Source of the DNA: Porphyridium purpureum
Lineage: Eukaryota > Rhodophyta > Bangiophyceae > Porphyridiales > Porphyridiaceae
DNA: 64,000 bases
NCBI GenBank assembly: GCA_008690995.1
Contig: VRMN01000006.1
Coordinates: 579,501 to 643,500 of the forward strand
Reading direction: 5' to 3'
Every line of letters starts with the position of its first letter. The first letter of the stretch is position 1. A program made the translations under genes and the position numbers. Under the pieces are notes generated by a model. That model had not been told where the DNA came from. It searched no databases and saw only the letters and a list, made by a program, of their open reading frames with translations. Of the stretch, positions 25,256-34,683 are shown in pieces.

Positions 25256-27374
25256 CGTGTCTTTCGCTGCAGCGCGACTGCGCGCGTGAAACAAAGGCGA
25301 CCTTTCTCTTCCAGGCTTCTGCAACCACCTTCTTGAAGCAGAGGATGTCTGTCTGTGCCTGTGTCTGTGTGGCGTGTGCACCGCAGCGTCAACCACTCCG
25401 ACCCATCAGTGCGTGACACACTATACAACGAGAAGCAGAATCCAGCCCAATCCATCTGATCCCCGTGTCTGCACTGTCAACACCTTTGTATTTCTCCAGT
25501 CTGGCCGAGCCGTTCGTCATCAGCGCACGTGTCACACACTGCGTTCGCGTCACTTTTGTAAGGTGCCGCTTTGTCAACCACCCGCCAGCAAGAAAGCAAG
25601 CAAGCAAGCAAGCAAGCGAGCAAGCGGTAGAGTCTGTAAATCGGGACCGACTTTGCTTTGTGCAACGTTGCGCGTGACTACAAGGACGACGTCGTCATCG
25701 GTACAACATGCCAATGCGGCTCTCTTCCAGAACGAGTTTCAGCCAGCTCACACATCCAGCTGACGCAACTTTCCACCTAATCGGTTTCGGTTCAAAATCC
25801 AGACAAACCGGTTTGCAACCGAGCAAACTGTACCATTACAACATAGACCCATTTCATAGTATCATGCGGATTACTATTACAACACGTGTGTTTTAGTACA
25901 GATGGCATGGGTGTACAGTTGTGGGTGGCATGGCTATTCTTATCGGTTCACATGAGGCGCGAGTGAGAAACCGTTTCGCGAGCGTGCTCCGACGCTGTGG
26001 CATGGAAGGGAAAGATCCACGTCGCTTCGTGGTATCATCCGAGTGAAAGAGATGCACTGGTCATCCACATTGCGCCGTAGATAGTGCGCAAGGAAGCACG
26101 GACGACGATTGCTTTTCGCGCTAATTCAATGGCGAGTGCACCAGTGACCGTCGCGCAACATGGCAAAAGGCGAGCAGAGGCATCTTCGATGCACACGCAG
26201 CGCGTGTCGTAATTGTGGTAGACCCGTACCGTACAGATGTAAAGTTGAGAGATATGCGTCAGGCTGGATCACACGCAGAACTGACTCGGGGCGGAACAGG
26301 ACGCCACGATCTCAGGTCAGCCACACAGGCAGTCAGCCAGCCGCTGATTCTGGCACATGAGCGTGTGCTCTGAAGCGACTGGGTGCCAGCGCTCGCGGCG
26401 TGCCATCCTCATTCGATCATTCTCCCTTTGCTGTGTCAAACTCATGGTTGATTCTTAGTGCTGGCTACGCGACCGAGGCCATCAAGTCAATACGCGTCGC
26501 AGAACTTCGATACAGAACCCGGAGCAGTGAAGCACGCCTCGGGCTTTCTCTGTTAGTCATGCCGGCGTGAAGTTCCTCAAGTCAGCCCAAACTAGAACCA
26601 AGCTGTTAAACAGAGGAGATGTTTTCTGCGGGTTTCGGTGCAGGACGTCCGTCACATGGCAAAGATGCGGTCAAAGCTCTTGGCCTGTGGCCGACCACCG
26701 GAATGATGCCTTTTAACTTCCCGCATGGACTCGCATCGGGTGCTTGAAGCAACCTCAAAGCAGCGTAGACCAACACAAAGCTTGTCCTCAAGTTTTGTGA
26801 GTACATCAACAGTGCAGACAGTACGCGGCAGCTTGACAGTTTAAAAAACTTCATTACGCAAGACGTGACGCAATTTGCCACACGCTCTGCAGTTTCATCT
26901 TCCTGACACGGTTCCGATCGACCTCTTGGCTTATAGAACACCGCTTTTTGGTCTTTTGGCCCCGGCTCCACCTTTCGGGGCTCGCCACCGAAATGCAGGG
27001 ACTGACCGACCCGTCGCCACATGGTCCCGATCGAAGAAGTGCCACGGTGAAGGACGACATAGAGTGCAGGGTGACGCTGACCTCACTCTGACGATGGATG
27101 GACCCAGGTCGGCTTACGACCGGTTGTGGATCCAGCCGAGGTTCAGAAACGACGATGAATCCGACTTGCCCACTAGAGACTCACGCACAACGCCAATTCG
27201 ACACGTGGACCATCGCAAATGCCAAGGCGACGGCATGCCGTCACTTGGAGATGAAACACACCCGCCTGTTGAATTCCTCTGTTCACGCTCGCCCCACCTT
27301 CCAACATTCAATGTTCGATGCATGGCACGTTTTACATCAAGTGTCGCTGTTGACGACACAAGGAGAATCCGAGA
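25256..27374. other. Long divergent intergenic region, bestrophin B / cytochrome P450
   Basis: About 2.1 kb with no supported gene; the open frames have no recognisable content. It includes an (AAGC)n tetranucleotide repeat at 25594-25626, ACTGTAC at 25827-25833 and GTACAGT at 25913-25919. The rest, from about 26 to 27.3 kb, shows no repeat or RNA structure to my eye. It is the largest gene-free stretch of the window. Confidence 0.5.
25594..25626. repeat. (AAGC)n tetranucleotide repeat
   Basis: About eight AAGC units with one AGCG interruption near the right end, lying in the long bestrophin B / P450 spacer. Confidence 0.9.
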
Positions 27375-28964
27375 ATGGTTTTCGCGGGCTTTGTGGAGGG
27401 ATTCTCTGATGGTTTGGCACGTTGTTGTCGGCACCAGCAGCAGCTACTCCCCGGGGCAGGACATGGGTGTCAAGATGTAAACACACTGCCACAGTTGTCG
27501 TTGCGGCGTCGGTCACGGTGTCGATCTCAGTCGAGGTTATGGATGGCATCTCCACACTCGGGTCTGAACTTGCCTCCCGGTGACAAGGGTCTTCCGCTGC
27601 TTGGCGATTTTCTGAGCTTTACAAGAGGCGGCGCCGCCGGCTTTGAGGGCAAGTTTGAAAAGTACAAGTCCGACGTAGTGACGTCGCGGATTCTCACCAT
27701 CGACACAGTGCTCGTGAAAGGGTTTGACCAGATTCGTCCGATTCTGGAGAGTCCCATGGAACCGGCATGGCCAGGCACAGTGGATGAACTCCTGAAAGGC
27801 AGCATGCCTACGATCAAGGGCGAGCCGCACAAGGCGCGCAGAGAAATCATTTCGCGCATTGCCTTCAGCCGCGAACGCCTGTTGAGCTATGCGCCATTTT
27901 TACAGGCAAACGTGCAGCAGCTGATTGCCAACATTGAGGCGCGCACGGCGTCCAGCGCTCAGACATATGCTCGTTTCAGGGACGAGATTGAGGTCATGGC
28001 GTTCAACGCGGCTGCAGTGCTGTTTCTGGGCGCGGAAGACGTCTACTGCGGGGCGGGTTCTGGACAAAAGGGGGACGGCTTAGACATCGACGAGCGTCTA
28101 GCACAATTTCAAAGATTCGAAGGCGGTCTGTTTACAATCCCGCTCAAGCTGCCGTTCCTGCAAACCCCATGGTCCGAGGCACTGGATGCCAAAGCAGCGT
28201 TGTTGGCGTTCACGCGCCGTGCGGTGGAGAAGCGTATCGAGGCGAAGCAGCAATCAGGCCCCCTGCCCACGATCACAATCATGGACCACCTGGTCGACAT
28301 GCACCTGGAAGGCGATGGCGTGCTCACCAAAGATATTGTCATATCGGAGCTTTTGACGCTGGTGTGGGCAGGCCATTCAACGATCCTTTCGTTCATGCAG
28401 AGCATGGTGTACGAACTCTTCATGGGCGGCACGCACGACGTTGTGCGCAGGATTCGAGCCTCGGCCGAGTACCGCGCGGCTTTGGAGAGCGATGAGGCAT
28501 GGTCTCACTACCTGAAATTGATCATCAAGCCGGACTTGGTAAATGATACCTTGCTCGAGATCGAGCGTCTGCGCCCTCCCGTCCAGAGCGTGTTTCGTAA
28601 GCCACCGCCGGGTGGGATGCAGGTCGGGGCTTACCACATCCCTGAGGGCTGGACCGTACTGCTTTCCATCTTCTCGACGCATCGCGACCCGGTGTATTTC
28701 CCGGAGCCACTCGCGTTCCGACCGGAGCGATTTGCCGAGTCGCCCGAGCTCCGTAAAATCCTGCTCGGATTTTCAGGCGGGGCCCGAGTGTGCATTGGAA
28801 AGTACTACGCGGAGCTGTTTTGTCGAATCTTTCTGCTCACATTCCTTCGGCATGGTGACGTTGTCATGGACCCGGCACAGTCGCGGGAATTTTCAGTGCT
28901 TCCTGGGTATTCGCCCAAGGATGGCGTTCTCGGCCGATTTCAAAAATTGGCTTTGAGCGAGTAG
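27375..28964 (+). CDS. Cytochrome P450 (CYP26/CYP120-like clan by appearance)
   Basis: A 529-residue P450 monooxygenase. The heme loop FSGGARVCIG places the cysteine ligand at 473. The K-helix ExxR is EIERLRPP, the PERF-type motif is FRPERF, and the I-helix oxygen-binding motif is present as LVWAGHSTI. The Pro-rich hinge LPPGDKGLPLLGDF sits at about 66-79, after a 55-residue Arg/Ser-rich N-terminus without a hydrophobic anchor. That N-terminus suggests either a transit peptide or a start at the internal ATG 27543 (MASPHSGLNLPPG). The hinge wording and GHST segment recall the soluble-looking CYP120/CYP26/CYP707 group that acts on retinoids, carotenoid derivatives and sterols, but the substrate cannot be deduced. 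It lies inside the bestrophin cluster, with bestrophin C converging 115 bases downstream. Confidence 0.94.
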   Translation: MVFAGFVEGFSDGLARCCRHQQQLLPGAGHGCQDVNTLPQLSLRRRSRCRSQSRLWMASPHSGLNLPPGDKGLPLLGDFLSFTRGGAAGFEGKFEKYKSDVVTSRILTIDTVLVKGFDQIRPILESPMEPAWPGTVDELLKGSMPTIKGEPHKARREIISRIAFSRERLLSYAPFLQANVQQLIANIEARTASSAQTYARFRDEIEVMAFNAAAVLFLGAEDVYCGAGSGQKGDGLDIDERLAQFQRFEGGLFTIPLKLPFLQTPWSEALDAKAALLAFTRRAVEKRIEAKQQSGPLPTITIMDHLVDMHLEGDGVLTKDIVISELLTLVWAGHSTILSFMQSMVYELFMGGTHDVVRRIRASAEYRAALESDEAWSHYLKLIIKPDLVNDTLLEIERLRPPVQSVFRKPPPGGMQVGAYHIPEGWTVLLSIFSTHRDPVYFPEPLAFRPERFAESPELRKILLGFSGGARVCIGKYYAELFCRIFLLTFLRHGDVVMDPAQSREFSVLPGYSPKDGVLGRFQKLALSE

Positions 28965-29078
28965 CGTCCCACTTTTGTCCGGCGCACGTTGCTTTGTTCC
29001 CACAAGCACCTTAAGGTCGGCCCATGCATGAGCAATCCAGTTTATAAGCCTACATGAAGTCGATATTTGAAGGAAAAA

Positions 29079-30323
29079 TTAAATGTTCCTGTTCCATTCC
29101 CAGCCTGCCTTTTTCACATCGGCCGCCGGTGGCTCGGTCGCACCGTCTGGTGACTTGGCGCCGAACCTCATGGTGGGCACAGAAGGCTCCGCTGGTGCCG
29201 CAGGCGGCGGCAGAGCCGCAAGCGCCTCCAGCTGCTGGTCCACCGTGGTAATCATGTCCTGCAAGTCGCCGTTGATCGTCGTCGCCATCGCCTCCAACGG
29301 AAGGTCGATACCCGGCGCGGACGGGTGCTTGATGAACGGATCCTCGATCAAGTGCCCAATCTCCTCAATCGAAAACAGCGCAAACGAGACAAACGCCATG
29401 ATCGGCATCACCAGCCAGTCGTCCGCCTTGACAAAAATGAACGGCAGCGTCAGGCACCACAGCGACAGGAACCGGCTGGTGTGGCGCGAGTACGCCTCGG
29501 GCACGGGCGTCTTGACGATGCGCTCGCACATGCCCATGTAATCCACCAGGTCGTTGATACCGCGCTCCATGGTCTCGCGCTCGGCGTTGGTGTTTCCGTC
29601 GCGCTCCTCGCGGGCCGCGTACGCCTGCGCAATGTAGCGCGACTGGAGGCGGCACACCAGCAGCGGACGGTTGCGCGCCACAATGTACTCTTGCCAGTTT
29701 TGCTTTGGGATGAGCTTCTCCAGCGCCGCATTGGGCTCGAGCTCGCCACGCAAGTGGTTTGCCAGACTGATGGGGAACGCCTGGTCGAGTTTGATCAAGA
29801 TTTTGGAGACTTCTGGGTTTGGCGAGTCGTTGATGGGGCCGAGATAGTTCATGTAGTTGACGCCAAGCGAGCGCGTGCGGTTGACAATGCCTCCCCAGAT
29901 TTTTCGGCCCTCCCAGAATCGGTCGTACGCCGAGTTTGTCCTGAACACCAGCAGCAAGCCCATGACGGTACCCAGCACCGTGTGCGGGAGCGGGCTGATG
30001 CTCCAGATGTCAACCTTCGGGTACTGCTCATACAGAAAAAACACGAAGCCCGCGAAAATCACATTCGCGACAATGTGCGAGCGGATGCGACGCAGAATCG
30101 AGCTTTTCGGGATTGTTGTCAACGACTTGATCCAGTCCGTGCTCTTGTACCTCTCTGGGCGCGTGATAGCCATACTAAGCGCGCTCGGGCGCCTCACGCG
30201 TCGCGGCACCGCGAGTACCAGGCGGGCGCCATTCTTCAGCAACCCTGAGCTGCTGGACGTGAGATGAGCGCGCGGCCGCGCCGCAGCACCCGCGCTCCCG
30301 ACAAACGCCGCGTATCCCGCCAT
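29079..30323 (-). CDS. Bestrophin C: plastid bestrophin-like channel
   Basis: A 414-residue bestrophin/UPF0187 anion channel. The first 50 residues (starting MAGYAAFVGSAGAAARPR) form a basic, Ser/Ala-rich transit-type peptide ending before MAITRPERYKSTDWIKSL. Pore neck GTVMGLLLVFRTNSAYDRFW, KTPVPEAYSRHTSRF and EEIGHLIEDPFIKHP are intact. A Pro/Ala-rich tail of about 65 residues ends AGWEWNRNI. From the end of the first helix to the tail it differs from bestrophin D at only a handful of positions, with near-identity also at silent sites, so the two are a recent tandem pair or have undergone gene conversion. A GA-rich leader (reading on the minus strand) lies just upstream of the ATG. Likely a plastid membrane chloride/bicarbonate channel. 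Confidence 0.95.
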   Translation of the reverse strand: MAGYAAFVGSAGAAARPRAHLTSSSSGLLKNGARLVLAVPRRVRRPSALSMAITRPERYKSTDWIKSLTTIPKSSILRRIRSHIVANVIFAGFVFFLYEQYPKVDIWSISPLPHTVLGTVMGLLLVFRTNSAYDRFWEGRKIWGGIVNRTRSLGVNYMNYLGPINDSPNPEVSKILIKLDQAFPISLANHLRGELEPNAALEKLIPKQNWQEYIVARNRPLLVCRLQSRYIAQAYAAREERDGNTNAERETMERGINDLVDYMGMCERIVKTPVPEAYSRHTSRFLSLWCLTLPFIFVKADDWLVMPIMAFVSFALFSIEEIGHLIEDPFIKHPSAPGIDLPLEAMATTINGDLQDMITTVDQQLEALAALPPPAAPAEPSVPTMRFGAKSPDGATEPPAADVKKAGWEWNRNI

Positions 30324-30651
30324 CTGCGATGCTTCCTATTTCCGTGCGGCGTTTTCCCCCACCCACCCACACACAGAGAGACACCGTTGTCTCTACCACC
30401 TTTCTCGTTCTCTCTCTTTCTCTTCCTCTTTCTCTCTCTCTCACCAACGTGCTACTCGCGCAATCTCCGCAAAACGCTCGAAGATGTTTATATCAAAACA
30501 AACCCATTCTATTAGTAACTTGTCCGCGCGCGTCAGCAGGTGGTCATGGCATGTGCGGTGGATGGACAAGGTTGGTGTGGATGGGGGAAGGAGGTCTGAG
30601 TGTTTATACAGCAGAGAAGAAGGCATTCGCAGTGTCCACCATGCGCGGCAG
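30324..30651. other. Intergenic region between bestrophins C and D
   Basis: About 330 bases. The left half (30395-30445) is a pyrimidine tract, which is GA-rich in the sense of gene C and serves as its presumptive leader or promoter. No other feature is seen. Confidence 0.5.
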
Positions 30652-31893
30652 TTAAATATTTCGGTTCGTGTTCCAGCCGGCCGACTTGACGCTGGCGATT
30701 GGCGGTGGCAGGGTCGCGTCGGCGGGCGACTTGGCGCCGAATTTCATGGTGGGCACAGAAGGCTCCGCCGGTGCCGCAGGCGGCGGCAGAGCCGCAAGCG
30801 CCTCCAGCTGCTGGTCCACCGTGGTAATCATGTCCTGCAAGTCGCCGTTGATCGTCGTCGCCATCGCCTCCAACGGAAGGTCGATGCCCGGCGCGTACGG
30901 GTGCTTGATGAACGGATCCTCAATCAAGTGCCCAATCTCCTCAATCGAAAACAGCGCAAACGAGACAAACGCCATGATCGGCATCACCAGCCAGTCGTCC
31001 GCCTTGACAAAGATGAAGGGCAGCGTCAGGCACCACAGCGACAGGAACCGGCTGGTGTGGCGCGAGTACGCCTCGGGCACGGGCGTCTTGACGATGCGCT
31101 CGCACATGCCCATATAGTCAATCAGGTCGTTGATACCGCGCTCCATAGTCTCGCGCTCGGCGTTGGTGTTTCCGTCGCGCTCCTCGCGGGTCGCGTACGC
31201 CTGCGCAATGTAGCGCGACTGGAGGCGGCACACCAGCAGCGGACGGTTGCGCGCCACAACGTACTCTTGCCAGTTTTGCTTTGGGATGAGCTTCTCCAGC
31301 GCCGCATTGGGCTCGAGCTCGCCACGCAAGTGATTTGCCAGACTGATGGGGAACGCCTGGTCGAGTTTGATCAAGATTTTGGAGACTTCTGGGTTTGGCG
31401 AGTCGTTGATGGGGCCGAGATAGTTCATGTAGTTGACGCCAAGCGAGCGCGTGCGGTTGACAATGCCTCCCCAGATTTTCCGGCCCTCCCAGAATCGGTC
31501 GTACGCCGAGTTTGTCCTGAACACGAGCAGCAAGCCCATGACGGTACCCAGCACCGTGTGCGGGAGCGGGCTGATACTCCAGATGTCAATGTTCGGGTAC
31601 ATCTCGTGCAACGCAAACACGATACCAGCAAACGCCACATTCGCCAGAATGTGTGACTGAATGCGGCGCAGGATCGAGCTCTTCGGGATCGTCGCGAGCG
31701 ACTTGATCCAGTCCGTGCTCTTGTACCTCTCTGGGCGCGTGATAGCCATACTAAGCGCGCTCTGGCGCCTCACGCGTCGCGGCGCCGCGACCACTGCGCC
31801 AGCCCCAATCACCAATGCCGAGCTCGTGGACGCCAGCTGCGCGCGCGCCGTTTGCGCGCGCAAGCCAGCTCCCGCACAACCTACAAAAGCCAT
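30652..31893 (-). CDS. Bestrophin D: plastid bestrophin-like channel, near-copy of C
   Basis: A 413-residue bestrophin/UPF0187 channel. The transit-type N-terminus (MAFVGCAGAGLRAQTARAQL) differs from that of gene C, and so does the first transmembrane helix (ILANVAFAGIVFALHEMYP). From IWSISPLPHTVLGTVMG onward the two proteins are almost the same for about 290 residues, with replacements such as I/V, A/T and S/Y only. Pore neck, EEIGHLIEDPF and LPLEAMATTI motifs are intact. The tail ends AGWNTNRNI, conserved with C although the preceding 20 residues differ. The abrupt switch from divergent to nearly identical sequence is typical of gene conversion. It is divergently oriented from bestrophin E, sharing 1.1 kb of upstream DNA. 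Confidence 0.95.
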   Translation of the reverse strand: MAFVGCAGAGLRAQTARAQLASTSSALVIGAGAVVAAPRRVRRQSALSMAITRPERYKSTDWIKSLATIPKSSILRRIQSHILANVAFAGIVFALHEMYPNIDIWSISPLPHTVLGTVMGLLLVFRTNSAYDRFWEGRKIWGGIVNRTRSLGVNYMNYLGPINDSPNPEVSKILIKLDQAFPISLANHLRGELEPNAALEKLIPKQNWQEYVVARNRPLLVCRLQSRYIAQAYATREERDGNTNAERETMERGINDLIDYMGMCERIVKTPVPEAYSRHTSRFLSLWCLTLPFIFVKADDWLVMPIMAFVSFALFSIEEIGHLIEDPFIKHPYAPGIDLPLEAMATTINGDLQDMITTVDQQLEALAALPPPAAPAEPSVPTMKFGAKSPADATLPPPIASVKSAGWNTNRNI

Positions 31894-32986
31894 TGCGTGC
31901 GTCTCCCGTTAAACAGCCTCTGTGTCCACCTCCGCCTGCTACACCTCTGTCGAGTGCCAGACCTCTACCGCCTGCATTCACTCGTCCTCTCTCTGTGTGT
32001 CTACCCGCTCATAAGTATCACCCCCTTCCCCACATCCGACCCAAGCAGGGTCCAATCCTCCCACACACATTCTACACCGCCAGTCTGTCGCACAAAGCTA
32101 CCCACACAGCGTACCACGCCGCTCCACAGCAGCACAGCGATCGAGATTACTCCATCCACACTCGCGCAGCCACGCAGCCACGCAATCCACGCCGCGCCCG
32201 AAAACGCACGCAGCACTCACTCACCTGCCACACAGCCTCCTCCAAATGCTCGCGCCATTCCATCCACCAGCGCACTAATTCACGCTCCACCAACACCCAC
32301 CCCAATGCAACCACCACCACCACCACCACCACCTCCCCCAATCTCCTCCACTTCCTCCTTCCCCCAATCTATACGCATTCCTTCCTGCATTCCTCTATTA
32401 AACCAGCCCTGTTTTACTATCAAAACCGTTTTTCGGCTCGTTCGGTTTTCCGGGTTTTCCGGGTTTTCCGCGTTTCCGGTTTCCGGTTTGTTGGTTGGTT
32501 TATTATTTTTTGAGGTGGTTTTGATATGAAACCGGTGCTGTAACACGCAGGCGATGATGGTTCGAGGGAGTTTGAGGGGTGAGAGAGCTTGCGACAAAGG
32601 CCTTTTGGGTTGTGGGTTGTGTGGATGGTTTGACTGTGGGGTGACGGGCAGTGTCTGGAAAGGGCGCTTGTTTCAGGCCACAAAAACCGCGCGGCTGTGC
32701 TTCTGCGTCGCTCGGCATTGGTCTGCTTGCCGCGCTCTGTCGCTCGGTCTGTGTCTTTGCGTCTCATGTGCACGGACGCACATCCACGCAGCGCGCGACA
32801 GTTTGAAGCGTCCGATTGGACCAACTTGCATTTGGTTATTTAAAGGTCGGGAGATTGAGTCATTTGAGAGAAAGCAGTGAGGTGGGTGGGGAGAGAGGGA
32901 GAGGGAGAGAGGAAGAGAGAGAGAAAGAGAGAGAGGTGAGTGAGTGGTTGGGAGGTGGAGAGGAGGGCTGCTTGGTGTGTGGAATC
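31894..32986. promoter_or_regulatory. Divergent promoter region, bestrophins D / E
   Basis: About 1.1 kb with no supported gene. It has a (CCA)n repeat at 32311-32333 and a perfect three-copy 9-bp array of GGTTTTCCG at 32444-32470, followed by related GTTTCCGG steps. A GA-rich tract at 32890-32940 lies directly upstream of the bestrophin E start. Confidence 0.5.
32444..32470. repeat. Perfect 3 x 9-bp array GGTTTTCCG
   Basis: Three identical direct units, followed by degenerate GTTTCCGG steps to about 32487, in the shared upstream region of bestrophins D and E. Confidence 0.95.
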
Positions 32987-34159
32987 ATGTCGTGCGCAGC
33001 GTTTGTGGGAGCCGCGCTGCCTGTCAAGGGCAGCCACGGGTTTGCGGCGCAAGCCGGCACGCGAACGGACGCGCACAAGGTCGCCGTGGCCGCGCCGTTG
33101 GCGAGGCGCGTCCAGCGCGCGGCGGGCGCCGCGCACGCGCCGCTGCAGATGGCCATCACGCGGCCGGAGCGGTACTCGACCACAGACTGGATCAACTCGC
33201 TCGTCACCCTGCCAAAGTCGAGGATTCTCAGGCGCATCAGCTCGCACATCGTCGCCAACGTGGCCGTGTCCGGCCTCATTGTGGCGCTCTTCCAGCAGTA
33301 TCCAGACGCGCTGCTGTGGCGCGTCACGCCGCTGCCGCACACCGTGCTCGGTACCGTGATGGGTCTCATGCTCGTCTTCAGGACCAACTCGGCGTACGAC
33401 AGATTCTGGGAAGGCCGCAAGATCTGGGGTGGCATTGTCAACCGCACGCGCTCGCTCGCCGTCAACTTCCTCAACTTTGTGGGCCCCACCTCGGACGCCG
33501 CCGTCCCGGCCCTCTCGGCCAGGCTGATCAAGCTGGATCAGGCGTTCCCGCTGAGTCTCGCCGATCACCTGCGCGGCGAGCCGACACCGGCTGCGTCCAT
33601 CAAGGCGCTCATCCCTGAAGAGCACTGGGAGGAGTACCTGACTGCTCGAAACAGGCCTCTGCTGACGTGCAAGCTCATGTCGCGATATGTGGCGCAGGCC
33701 TACAGCATGCGCGACCTGCGCGACGGAAACACCAACGCCGAGCGTGAGACTATTGAGCGCGGTATCAACGACCTGATTGACTACATGGGCATGTGCGAGC
33801 GCATCGTCAAGACGCCCGTGCCGCTCAGCTACTCGCGCCACACCAGCCGATTCCTCTCGCTCTGGTGCCTGACCCTGCCGGTCATTTTCGTCAAGGCCGA
33901 CGACTGGCTGGTTCTGCCCATCATGTTCTTCGTGTCGTTCTCCCTGTTCTCGATCGAGGAAATCGGGCACCTGATTGAGGATCCGTTCATTAAGCACCCT
34001 GACGCGCCTGGCATTGACCTTCCGCTGGAGGCCATGGCCTCCACGATCAACGGTGACCTGCAAGATATGCTCGACAGCTTCCCGTCGTGGGCGAATGACC
34101 TGAAGCCCGAGGTCAGAGGCGCCATGGGTCGCCAGCTTGAGGCTGCGGGCAAGCAGTAA
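32987..34159 (+). CDS. Bestrophin E: plastid bestrophin-like channel, inverted relative to A-D
   Basis: A 390-residue bestrophin/UPF0187 channel. The N-terminus MSCAAFVGAALPVKGSHGFA continues basic and acid-poor for about 55 residues before MAITRPERYSTTDWINSL, fitting a transit peptide. The neck reads GTVMGLMLVFRTNSAYDRFW. KTPVPLSYSRHTSRF, EEIGHLIEDPFIKHP and LPLEAMASTINGDLQDM are intact. It is closer to C and D than to A and B, but its tail is short (about 30 residues, ending GRQLEAAGKQ) and lacks the GW-NRNI ending. An upstream in-frame ATG exists at 32816, separated from the domain by a purine-tract peptide; 32987 is preferred because it gives the shared AFV start. Confidence 0.94.
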   Translation: MSCAAFVGAALPVKGSHGFAAQAGTRTDAHKVAVAAPLARRVQRAAGAAHAPLQMAITRPERYSTTDWINSLVTLPKSRILRRISSHIVANVAVSGLIVALFQQYPDALLWRVTPLPHTVLGTVMGLMLVFRTNSAYDRFWEGRKIWGGIVNRTRSLAVNFLNFVGPTSDAAVPALSARLIKLDQAFPLSLADHLRGEPTPAASIKALIPEEHWEEYLTARNRPLLTCKLMSRYVAQAYSMRDLRDGNTNAERETIERGINDLIDYMGMCERIVKTPVPLSYSRHTSRFLSLWCLTLPVIFVKADDWLVLPIMFFVSFSLFSIEEIGHLIEDPFIKHPDAPGIDLPLEAMASTINGDLQDMLDSFPSWANDLKPEVRGAMGRQLEAAGKQ

Positions 34160-34683
34160 ATTCAGTATTAAGGTCCGAGCGAATTCTTTCAGCGAAAAGA
34201 ACGGTAAATGTGCATGATATCCAAGTTGACCTACGCTCTAGCCTTGAAGAGCCAAGATTTTTACTCTTGTGCACGAGGCATCTGTTGACACCGAAAAACG
34301 CAGAGCTCGGAATGGTTGAAAAGTGCGAATGCGAACAGCTTCTCTCGCATTTTGTCGCATCCCGCGGCTCGCTGCCGCCGTGGCCACTCCAAGTCAATTC
34401 ATACTTGCGTGTCAGAGCTGTCGCACGGCCGCTATCCAGTTGATGCATCCTGTACGCGCCAGCTCAATGCCTCAACCAGCAGCCTCGCCGCTGCTCTTCT
34501 CACCCGCACGCGCAACCTGCTCCGGAAAACATCCGAGGTACAGTTGGACGATATCACAAAACGCACCACATTTATTAGAGAGGGGACGCAAGTACAGTTG
34601 CTCGTGGCCTTCGGACTCGCGACGATGGCACGCAACCCGGACGTTGCCGAACGCGCCGCAAGGTTGGCGCACACCAACGGTTG
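34160..34683. other. Intergenic region upstream of the Q-rich protein gene
   Basis: About 520 bases between co-directional genes. It has GGTACAGT at 34537-34544 and AGTACAGT at 34591-34598, both within 150 bases of the next start codon. This is the best-positioned pair of this element with respect to a single gene. Confidence 0.5.

Noticed and set aside
26606-27480. Two open frames of 138 and 201 codons in the P450 upstream spacer
   Set aside because: They overlap on opposite strands, resemble no family and show no protein-like periodicity; left as non-coding, though RNA-seq could change this.
29325-30248. Long plus-strand frames opposite bestrophins C and D (also 30484-31656)
   Set aside because: They are antisense shadows of the conserved bestrophin frames, enriched in Arg, His and Gln, and their similarity to each other only mirrors the C/D duplication.
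30700-31893. Possibility that bestrophins C and D are an assembly duplication of one gene
   Set aside because: The transit peptides, first helix, tails and intergenic flanks differ clearly, so they are two real loci, although collapse of the identical core cannot be ruled out without reads.
32840-34063. 400-codon minus-strand frame opposite bestrophin E
   Set aside because: An antisense shadow caused by high GC at third positions; no protein-like features, while the plus strand encodes a full conserved channel.
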